Shown: positions 57,081 to 64,000 of the stretch, piece after piece
How positions within the stretch are numbered: position 1 is the first letter of the stretch
Layout of the letters: the number at the start of each line of letters is the position of its first letter
Assembly: GCA_913050325.1 (NCBI GenBank)
Contig: CAJWZP010000002.1
Span: forward strand, 1 to 64,000
From: an uncultured bacterium
GTDB taxonomy: Bacteria; Desulfobacterota_D; UBA1144
Reading direction: 5' to 3'
Length of the DNA: 64,000 nt
The notes under the pieces: model-generated
Seen by the model: the letters and a program-made list of their open reading frames with translations, nothing else
Told to the model about the DNA's origin: nothing
Databases searched by the model: none
Program-made: the position numbers and the translations under genes

Positions 57081-57934
57081 TGTTTAATGTTTTATCTGTC
57101 GATGACTTAAGTCAAGATTTTCTCATTAGTTTGTGGGACGAAGCTTATGATAGAAAAGGCAAGAGGAATAAAAAGCTCAATGGTAAAATTTTAACTAACT
57201 TATTTTATGAACCTTCAACACGAACTTCGTCATCCTTTTATAGTGCAATGAAGCTCTCTGGTGGTGATGTAATCCCAATAAATAATGTCACTTTTTCATC
57301 TGTATCTAAGGGTGAATCATTAGAGGATACTGTTAAAACAATTAGTCAAATGTGTGACCTTATTGTTCTCAGACATAATATCGCAGGGTCGGCAAAAATA
57401 GCTTCCCAAGTATCAGGAGTTCCAATAATAAATGCAGGTGATGGAAATAGTGAACATCCAACCCAAACTATTTTGGATGGATATACAATTTATCATTATT
57501 TTAATAAAAAAATTGATAACTTAAATATTACATTAGTTGGAGATTTAAAAAATGGGAGAACAGTTAAGAGTTTGGTTAAATTATTAACACGATTTAAAAA
57601 CAATAAATTTAATTTTGTAAGTCCTGAGAATTTAAGATTTGATGGTCAATTACCACCAAATTCATCAGAAGTGTCAGATATTAATAAAGTTATAGAAGAA
57701 ACAGATATTCTATATGTAACAAGAGTTCAGAAAGAAAGAGGAAGCAAGTATAATTATGAATTATCAATAGATCAGTTAGATAAAATTCCTAAAAATTCAA
57801 TTGTAATGCATCCTTTTCCAAGAGTTACAGAAATACCATCTTCCTTTGATAAAGATCCAAGAGCAAAATATTTTGATCAAATAAAATTTGGAGTTTGGTG
57901 CAGGCAAATTTTATTAGAGAGAATTTTACTATGA
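57080..57934 (+). CDS. pyrB: Aspartate carbamoyltransferase catalytic subunit
   Basis: The carbamoyl-phosphate loop FYEPSTRTSSSF (S46-T47-R48-T49), VLRHNIAGSA and HPFPRVTEIP identify PyrB. At 284 residues it is a little shorter than the usual 305-310. It makes carbamoyl aspartate in pyrimidine synthesis. No pyrI regulatory gene is present. It overlaps pyrC by four bases. Confidence 0.95.
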   Translation: MFNVLSVDDLSQDFLISLWDEAYDRKGKRNKKLNGKILTNLFYEPSTRTSSSFYSAMKLSGGDVIPINNVTFSSVSKGESLEDTVKTISQMCDLIVLRHNIAGSAKIASQVSGVPIINAGDGNSEHPTQTILDGYTIYHYFNKKIDNLNITLVGDLKNGRTVKSLVKLLTRFKNNKFNFVSPENLRFDGQLPPNSSEVSDINKVIEETDILYVTRVQKERGSKYNYELSIDQLDKIPKNSIVMHPFPRVTEIPSSFDKDPRAKYFDQIKFGVWCRQILLERILL

Positions 57935-59217
57935 AAAATTTTTTTATTTTAAATGGTAGAGTTTTAGATCCATCCCAAAATTTAGATAAAAAAATAAATA
58001 TAGAAATTAGAAATGGGAAAATTTATAAATTTTTTTCTAATAAAATAAAGAATATTGATTCTTTAAATCATATCGATGCTAAAGGATTCATTGTTTCTCC
58101 AGGATTTATAGATTTACATGTTCATCTTAGAGATCCTGGGTTGACACATAAAGAAACAATTGGATCAGGATCTAAAGCTGCAGCTTTTGGAGGATTTACA
58201 TCTATAGCTTGCATGCCAAACACTTCCCCTCCTAACGATAACCCAAAAATCACTAATTATATTATGAAAAAATCAAAAAGAGATTCTCTAGTCAAGATTT
58301 ATCCTATTGGTGCAATAACTAAAGGACAAGATGGAAAGTCTTTAGCAAAAATTAAAGAAAATATACATGCTGGATGTATTGGTATTTCTGATGATGGATT
58401 TCCTGTTACTAATTCATCTTTATTATATGAGGCAATGAACATGGCAAAAGATTTACAAGTACCCTTAATTTCACATTGCGAAGAATGTTCATTATCTAAG
58501 AATGGTGTAATTAATGAAGGTTTTGTATCTAGAAAAAATAACCTTCCTGGAATTCCAAATATTTCTGAAGAGCTTGGTATTTTGAGAGATATTTTTATTT
58601 CTGATTTTACCGGATGTCATTTACATATTTGTCATGTTTCAACCGAAGGTTCGGTAAAAATAATTAAAGACGCAAAAGGAAGAGGCTCTAATATTACATG
58701 TGAAGCAGCTCCCCATCATTTTACATTGTCTGAAAAGGACATAGATATTAAAAATTCAAATTTCAAGATGAATCCACCATTAAGGTCTGATAAAGATAAA
58801 AAAGCTATAATTGATGGACTAAAAGATGGAACGATTGATATAATTGCAACTGATCATGCACCCCATGCTAAAAAAGAAAAAAAAACTGGTTTTCTGAAAG
58901 CACCTTTTGGAATTATTGGTCTCGAGACTGCATTACCTTTGAGTCTTAATTTGGTTAGAAATAAAAAAATAACCATGATGAATTTAATTAAAAAGCTATC
59001 TTTTATTCCTGCAAAAATTGCCAAAATAGAAGCTGGCAGTCTCAAGAAGGGTAATTTTGCTGATATAACAATTTTTGATCCTAATGAAAAGTTTAATTAT
59101 TCGGAAAATTTAATAAATTCAAAAAGTAAAAATAGCCCTTTGATAAATAAATTCTTACAAGGGAAGGTCAAATATACGTTTGTAAATGGAAATTTGATTT
59201 ATGATGATAGGAAATAA
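57931..59217 (+). CDS. pyrC: Dihydroorotase
   Basis: Type I dihydroorotase of 428 residues with PGFIDLHVHLRDPG (metal-binding HxH), SHCEE, HICHVST and ATDHAPH. It closes carbamoyl aspartate to dihydroorotate. I place the start at the ATG at 57931, which forms an ATGA overlap with pyrB; a frame-extending GTG at 57895 is less likely. Confidence 0.95.
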   Translation: MKNFFILNGRVLDPSQNLDKKINIEIRNGKIYKFFSNKIKNIDSLNHIDAKGFIVSPGFIDLHVHLRDPGLTHKETIGSGSKAAAFGGFTSIACMPNTSPPNDNPKITNYIMKKSKRDSLVKIYPIGAITKGQDGKSLAKIKENIHAGCIGISDDGFPVTNSSLLYEAMNMAKDLQVPLISHCEECSLSKNGVINEGFVSRKNNLPGIPNISEELGILRDIFISDFTGCHLHICHVSTEGSVKIIKDAKGRGSNITCEAAPHHFTLSEKDIDIKNSNFKMNPPLRSDKDKKAIIDGLKDGTIDIIATDHAPHAKKEKKTGFLKAPFGIIGLETALPLSLNLVRNKKITMMNLIKKLSFIPAKIAKIEAGSLKKGNFADITIFDPNEKFNYSENLINSKSKNSPLINKFLQGKVKYTFVNGNLIYDDRK

Positions 59218-59221
59218 ATAA

Positions 59222-60379
59222 TTGAAGTTATCTAAAAACTTAATTCTTATAACCTCCGCATCTTTCTTCTTTTTTTATGCATATCATTCATATTTGATTT
59301 TACCAATCAGGATAATTGATTTAGGCGGTGGAGAACATGATGTAGGATTAATTATGTCCGTTGCTGGTGCGAGTACACTTTTTTTTACACCAATTTCCGG
59401 GATTTTAGGAGACTCTTATAATAAAAAATATCTTCTATTTTTTGGTGCTCTAGGTCTATCAATTACTAATTTTTTATTTATTTATTTTAATGACTTATAT
59501 TTCTCTTATGTTATTTTAAGATTCTTTCAAGGTTGCTCTTTCTCTTTCTTTTTTGTTAGTGCTGGAACTTTTGTCGCTGAAAATATTGGTATTAAGAATC
59601 AGGCTCAAGCTTTAGGTTTTTTTGGTGTTTTTACAATTATTAATCATGCATTAGCGCCAACTTTATCAACATATATTATTGAACATATGGGCTATAAAAA
59701 TTTTTTTATTGTTTCATCAGTTTCTGCATTTGTGAGTTTTATAGTTTTAACTTTTATTAAAAGCAAAAAACCTAAATTAGTTCAAAACAAAAAAGAATCT
59801 TTAAGAATACTTTTTGAAACTTTAAAAGATATAAAAATTGTTCAGATTATGTTGGTCATGTTTTTAGTGGGAGGAGCTTTTGTAACGTGTTTAAATTTTG
59901 CTGCATTATTTGCATCAAATAATTTAGTTAAACCTATAACTATTTTCTTTATTTCTTATACTATTATGGCTCTTATAATGAGAATATTTTTTGGCTGGAT
60001 ACCAGATAAATTTGGTCAATTAAAAGTATGTTTCCCTGCTTTAATGGGTTTTGGGATTTCAATAGGTATTTTATCTTTTTCTACATCATATGAAATGTTT
60101 ATAATTTCAGGAGCGCTATTTGGATTATCTCATGCGCTTGTATATCCATCTTTGTATTCTTTAGCATTATCTTTTACTAGTGAATTAAACAAAACTAAAA
60201 CATTTTCTCTCTGTAGTCTTTCATTTACTTTTGGTGGAATGATTTTTTCTCCTTTATATGGTTATGTTGCAGAAATTGTTTCTTTCAAGGTCATGTTCTT
60301 ATCTTGTAGTATAATAGTCACTATAGGTTTTTATTTTTTAATCAATAAATTGAAATCTAATGTTAAGGATGTAATTTGA
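59222..60379 (+). CDS. MFS transporter
   Basis: The 385-residue protein has twelve helices. A weak motif A lies between helices 2 and 3 (GILGDSYNKKYLLFF) and a similar one in the second half (GWIPDKFGQLKVC). It follows pyrC by four bases with a TTG start and overlaps lysS, so it lies in the pyrimidine-to-outer-membrane run. The substrate is unknown; a nucleobase or sugar role would only be a guess. Confidence 0.82.
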   Translation: MKLSKNLILITSASFFFFYAYHSYLILPIRIIDLGGGEHDVGLIMSVAGASTLFFTPISGILGDSYNKKYLLFFGALGLSITNFLFIYFNDLYFSYVILRFFQGCSFSFFFVSAGTFVAENIGIKNQAQALGFFGVFTIINHALAPTLSTYIIEHMGYKNFFIVSSVSAFVSFIVLTFIKSKKPKLVQNKKESLRILFETLKDIKIVQIMLVMFLVGGAFVTCLNFAALFASNNLVKPITIFFISYTIMALIMRIFFGWIPDKFGQLKVCFPALMGFGISIGILSFSTSYEMFIISGALFGLSHALVYPSLYSLALSFTSELNKTKTFSLCSLSFTFGGMIFSPLYGYVAEIVSFKVMFLSCSIIVTIGFYFLINKLKSNVKDVI

Positions 60380-61845
60380 TGAGCACTGAAAATGAATATA
60401 TAAAAGTTAGAAAAGAAAAAATTGATAGGTTAAAGAAAGATAACCAAATTCCCTTTAAAAATAATTTGATTCCATCTATATCATTAAATGAACTTTATAA
60501 TCTGTTAAAAGATTCTGATGGTGAATCTAATTTAGATGATACTAAATACAGAATTGTAGGGAGAATTAAAGCTATTAGAAGTTTTGGAAAATCAGCATTT
60601 ATTAATATTGTTCAGAATCATTCTGAATTTCAAATTTTTATATCTAAAAATTCCACAGGTGAGGATGCAATGGAATTTTTTAAAAAATTTATTGATATTG
60701 GAGATTTTATTTACTGCGAAGGCACATGTTTTTTCACCAAAACAAAACAATTATCTTTAGATGCTAAAAAAATTGATTTAATTACAAAATCCTTATCTCC
60801 TCTGCCTGAGAAATGGCATGGATTAACAAACATTGAAACAAGATATCGTCAGAGATATTTAGATTTGATTTCTAATAATGAGGTAAAAGATATTTTTATT
60901 GCTAGATCTAAGGTTATTAATTGTTTACGAGAGTCTTTAATAGGCAAAGACTTTCTGGAAGTGGAAACACCAATTTTACATAAAAAAGTTGGAGGTGCAG
61001 CTGCAAAGCCTTTTCTAACTTTCCACAATACTTTAGATATGGAATTAAAATTACGAATAGCTCCAGAGTTATATTTAAAAAGGTTAATTGTTGGTGGCTT
61101 TGATAAAGTTTTTGAAATAGGTAGAAACTTTAGAAATGAAGGAATGTCAACTCAACATAATCCTGAATTTACAATGATAGAAATTTATCAAGCATATTCA
61201 AATTATGAATCGATGATGATATTAATTGAAGAATTAATATCAAACTGTACCAATGCTTTAGGATTAAATGAAAATATAATATTTCAAGAGAGAACAATTA
61301 ACTTCAAAAGACCTTGGAAAAAAATAAGTATGATTGATTGGACCTCCGAATTTCTAGGTTTTGATGTTCTTGAAAATGATAAAAAATTATTTGATATAGC
61401 AAGTGATAAAAATATTGAGCATTTTAACCAAATTGGAAAGATTATTTCGGAGATTTTTGAGGAAAATTATTTCCAAAATAATTTTGATCCAGTTTTTGTT
61501 TATGATTTTCCTATAGATATTTCGCCACTTGCTAGAAGATATGATATTGATTCTAGACGAGCCGAAAGATTTGAATTATTTATTAATGGCAAAGAAATCG
61601 CAAATGCTTTTTCAGAATTAAATGATTCTGAAGACCAGAAAGAAAGATTTCAAAAGCAGCTCGATTTGAAAAAGCTTGGAGATGAGGAGGCGTCAGATAT
61701 GGATCTTGATTATATAGAAGCATTATCTTATGGAATGCCACCTACAGCTGGGGCAGGGATTGGTATAGATAGATTGATTATGCTTTTAACAAATTCTCCG
61801 TCAATTCGTGATGTTATATTATTCCCTCATTTGAGAGATGAATGA
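60379..61845 (+). CDS. lysS: Lysyl-tRNA synthetase (class II)
   Basis: The 488-residue protein has an N-terminal OB-fold anticodon domain, then class II motif 2 (FRNEGMSTQHNPEFTMIE) and motif 3 (GAGIGIDRLIMLL). It charges tRNA-Lys. The ATG at 60379 overlaps the MFS stop (TGATG); a TTG one codon earlier is in frame. The lysS-lolC-lolD-bamA order that follows is typical of deltaproteobacteria-like genomes. Confidence 0.96.
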   Translation: MSTENEYIKVRKEKIDRLKKDNQIPFKNNLIPSISLNELYNLLKDSDGESNLDDTKYRIVGRIKAIRSFGKSAFINIVQNHSEFQIFISKNSTGEDAMEFFKKFIDIGDFIYCEGTCFFTKTKQLSLDAKKIDLITKSLSPLPEKWHGLTNIETRYRQRYLDLISNNEVKDIFIARSKVINCLRESLIGKDFLEVETPILHKKVGGAAAKPFLTFHNTLDMELKLRIAPELYLKRLIVGGFDKVFEIGRNFRNEGMSTQHNPEFTMIEIYQAYSNYESMMILIEELISNCTNALGLNENIIFQERTINFKRPWKKISMIDWTSEFLGFDVLENDKKLFDIASDKNIEHFNQIGKIISEIFEENYFQNNFDPVFVYDFPIDISPLARRYDIDSRRAERFELFINGKEIANAFSELNDSEDQKERFQKQLDLKKLGDEEASDMDLDYIEALSYGMPPTAGAGIGIDRLIMLLTNSPSIRDVILFPHLRDE

Positions 61846-62990
61846 ATTTAATATTTTTTTTAGTTAACAAGTTTTTTAAATCTATTTTTAAAAATAAGTC
61901 ATCAAGGCTTCCCGCTCTAATTTCACTTTTTTCCATTTTTATTTCAATTTTTTCTATCATGATTGTTATGTTTGTAATGAAAGGTTTTGAAATTAAAGTA
62001 CAGAATAAAATTCTAGAAAACTTTCCACATATTATTTTTCAAAGTCCTAAAAATGAAAATATATCTAAGTTAAATGAATTGAAAAATATTTTAAAAATTG
62101 ATAAAACCGTTGAAACATATGGCGCAATTATAATAAATAATGAATTTTCTATAGTTAAAATAAAGGGTAAAACTGAAGTTGAAGAAATAAATAATAAAAA
62201 AAATGATTCTAAATTACCTGTAGTAATTCTAGATAGAAATCTTTTCTTTCAAAATCGCACAAATACAACTATTGAGATATTTATACCGGCACCGAATACT
62301 TTGAAAAAAATCCGGAAAATAGATGTATTCGTTGGTGGCAGTTCGAATAATTCTTGCAATGTTCCATGTATTTTCATTGATTATAAAACTTCATTAAATA
62401 TACTAAATAAATCTGAGAGCTTTTATGAAGTTTTACTTAAAAATCCATTTAATTCAGATATTACAATAAAAGAAATTCTGTCAATTAAGCCAGAGTTGCA
62501 AGGAAAGATTATTGATTGGAAATCATTAAATTCTAATTTGTTTAACATAATGAAATTAGAAAGATTTTCGCTTGGTATTTTTTTATTTTTTCTGATTTTA
62601 ATATCTTCAACTACTTTATATTCAAATACAGTAAGCATGATATTTCAAAAGAAATCCGATATCGCTACACTCATATCATTAGGAGCCACAAATAAGCAAG
62701 TAGTTTTAGTATTTTTGATTACTAATCTTTTAATCGCACTTTGTGGATATTTGTTAGGAGTAATATTAGTTGTTTTAACAACTTACTTATTGATTAATAC
62801 AAACTTGATTGAAATACTAAATATTAATTTAACTTTTTATGGAATTGAAGGATTTCCAATTATATTTTCATTGGAATATTTTTTCTATATATCTTTTTTT
62901 TCTTTGCTAATTATTATTTTTGCAACTTATTTACCTACAAAAAATTATCTAGGTAAAAACATAAGGAATTTAATAAATAGGAATAATTAA
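61842..62990 (+). CDS. lolC: Lipoprotein-releasing ABC transporter permease (LolC/LolE type)
   Basis: The 382-residue protein has one N-terminal helix with the SRLPALISLFSIFIS segment, a periplasmic domain of about 200 residues, and three C-terminal helices with FQKKSDIATLISLGAT. This is the four-helix MacB/LolC layout. With LolD, encoded next, it extracts lipoproteins from the inner membrane. The single permease gene suggests a homodimeric LolF-like transporter, as in many non-gamma Proteobacteria. It overlaps lysS by four bases. Confidence 0.92.
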   Translation: MNLIFFLVNKFFKSIFKNKSSRLPALISLFSIFISIFSIMIVMFVMKGFEIKVQNKILENFPHIIFQSPKNENISKLNELKNILKIDKTVETYGAIIINNEFSIVKIKGKTEVEEINNKKNDSKLPVVILDRNLFFQNRTNTTIEIFIPAPNTLKKIRKIDVFVGGSSNNSCNVPCIFIDYKTSLNILNKSESFYEVLLKNPFNSDITIKEILSIKPELQGKIIDWKSLNSNLFNIMKLERFSLGIFLFFLILISSTTLYSNTVSMIFQKKSDIATLISLGATNKQVVLVFLITNLLIALCGYLLGVILVVLTTYLLINTNLIEILNINLTFYGIEGFPIIFSLEYFFYISFFSLLIIIFATYLPTKNYLGKNIRNLINRNN

Positions 62991-63613
62991 TGATAGAAAT
63001 TAAAAATTTAGTAAAAAATTACGATAACACATCGATTAAATATAGTGACTATAAAATAGAGAAAGGAGATTTTGTATCAATAATTGGCCCATCAGGGTCA
63101 GGGAAATCAACCTTAATCGATTTAATAGTAAATTTTATTACTTACTCGAGTGGAAATATTTATATTTTTGATAAAGAAATATCACAATATAGAAGAAAAG
63201 AAAAAAATATATTGATGAAAAGATTAGGAATAATGTCATCAAATAGTCTCTTATTGTCGGATTTAACAGTGATAGAAAATATTAAATTGCCTCAATTGAT
63301 TCATAAGAATCAAATCGAAGAGAGTCACATGAGCTACTTAATTAATAAACTAAATATTGAAAATTTACTTCTTAAATATCCTATGAGCTTATCAACAGGA
63401 CAAAGACAAAGAGTACTATTAGCAAGAGCTATGATCTTAAAGCCAGATATTTTAATAGCAGATGAACCTACTTCAAATTTAGACTCAGAAAATACAAATA
63501 ATTTAATTAAATGTTTAGTTAATTTGAATCATGAACTCAAAACTACTATAATAGTGGCAACACACGATAAGGTTGTTTCTAATGCATCAAAAAGGATATT
63601 TCAACTCAGATGA
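62990..63613 (+). CDS. lolD: Lipoprotein-releasing ABC transporter ATPase
   Basis: The 207-residue ATPase has Walker A GPSGSGKS (residues 33-40), the signature LSTGQRQRVLLARAM, and Walker B LIADEPTSNLDSEN. It powers the LolC-type permease encoded immediately upstream. It overlaps that gene by one base and bamA by four. It is slightly shorter than E. coli LolD (233). Confidence 0.93.
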   Translation: MIEIKNLVKNYDNTSIKYSDYKIEKGDFVSIIGPSGSGKSTLIDLIVNFITYSSGNIYIFDKEISQYRRKEKNILMKRLGIMSSNSLLLSDLTVIENIKLPQLIHKNQIEESHMSYLINKLNIENLLLKYPMSLSTGQRQRVLLARAMILKPDILIADEPTSNLDSENTNNLIKCLVNLNHELKTTIIVATHDKVVSNASKRIFQLR

Positions 63614-64000
63614 ATTATAGTATTAAGTTCATAGTCATAAATTTTATTATTATTAGTATTGCATTTTCAACCTCTGCCTTGTCAGATAACCTTAATTTAG
63701 AAGATAATAAAGAAATTTATAGAATTGAGTTTTTTGGCAATAAAGTTATAAAAGACGATAGAATTTCAGATATAATCAAAACAAAAGTCGACTCAAAGTA
63801 TGATCCAAATCAAATTAAAGAAGATATTAAAAATTTATATAAAACGGAATATTTTTATAAAATTGATGTCGTTACTAAATTATTAAATGATAAATTACTT
63901 GTTATATACAGATTTGAAGAAAACCCTATTTTGGCTGACCTCAGGATATCAGGTAATGATAAAATAACAGATAAAGAAATATTAGATGTTATTCCAATTC
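63610..64000 (+). CDS. bamA: Outer-membrane assembly protein BamA, 5' part only
   Basis: The frame starts at the ATGA overlap with lolD and is open to the end of the window. It has a signal peptide of about 25 residues (ending near STSALSDN) and the start of POTRA repeats: IYRIEFFGNKVIKDDRI, IKNLYKTEYFYKIDV and ADLRISGNDKITDKEIL. BamA inserts beta-barrel proteins into the outer membrane. The barrel lies beyond the window. Confidence 0.9.
   Translation, partial: MNYSIKFIVINFIIISIAFSTSALSDNLNLEDNKEIYRIEFFGNKVIKDDRISDIIKTKVDSKYDPNQIKEDIKNLYKTEYFYKIDVVTKLLNDKLLVIYRFEENPILADLRISGNDKITDKEILDVIPI

Overview
The window is about 28% G+C (judged by eye), with very short gaps, many 1-4 base gene overlaps and several convergent genes whose 3' ends overlap. 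It comes from a streamlined Gram-negative bacterium: it carries a LolC/LolD lipoprotein exporter, the start of bamA, an RND pump and periplasmic enzymes. The order lysS-lolC-lolD-bamA, a pyruvoyl-type arginine decarboxylase and an archaeal-type phosphoglycerate mutase are reminiscent of deltaproteobacterial and neighbouring phyla in marine plankton. No rRNA or other phylogenetic marker strong enough for a firm placement is present. I see no insertion sequence, integrase, phage gene or CRISPR array, and no gene-free stretch longer than about 140 bases.

Region 1 (1-2.0 kb): the 3' part of a voltage-gated cation channel gene with an unusual selectivity filter, a small membrane ORF and an FAD-dependent oxidoreductase.

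Region 2 (2.0-27.8 kb): a large surface-polysaccharide locus in mixed orientation. It encodes several GT-C type membrane glycosyltransferases, a GtrA/GtrB pair (polyprenyl-phosphate-sugar flippase and synthase), two inositol-monophosphatase-family enzymes, a zinc-ribbon methyltransferase and a Rieske protein next to a truncated copy of itself. It also encodes a split transketolase and a CDP-deoxysugar set: glucose-1-phosphate cytidylyltransferase, CDP-glucose 4,6-dehydratase, an RfbH-like 3-dehydrase, an SDR, an acetolactate-synthase-like (YerE-like) enzyme and an HpcH/HpaI-like protein. Together these suggest a CDP-linked 3,6-dideoxy, possibly branched-chain, sugar that is moved to a lipid carrier and transferred on the periplasmic side. 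Two striking features are a perfect 1,215-base direct repeat inside two GT-C paralogues whose C-terminal ends have diverged, and a family of three membrane proteins sharing an unrecognised periplasmic domain that sits beside, or is fused to, a GT-C enzyme.

Region 3 (27.8-38.1 kb): an RND efflux pump and its adaptor, pgpA, a TIGR03643-type small protein, a ZIP metal transporter, a polyprenyl diphosphate synthase, a TPR protein, an MFS transporter, an SDR and a Nudix hydrolase with a C-terminal extension.

Region 4 (38.1-64 kb): dense housekeeping genes: tlyA, a transaldolase-family enzyme, rpsT, holA, lipB, ndk, proA, recN, arginine decarboxylase, cdsA, an M23 peptidase, rlmB-like, uppP, ligA, an MBL hydrolase, apgM, tRNA-Leu(GAG), a CbiX-like protein, gmk, relA/spoT, lepB, pyrB, pyrC, an MFS transporter, lysS, lolC, lolD and the start of bamA. 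Across the window many first genes of transcription units have a TANNNT hexamer only 5-9 bases before the start codon and no Shine-Dalgarno, whereas several internal genes have one. This suggests common leaderless transcription.
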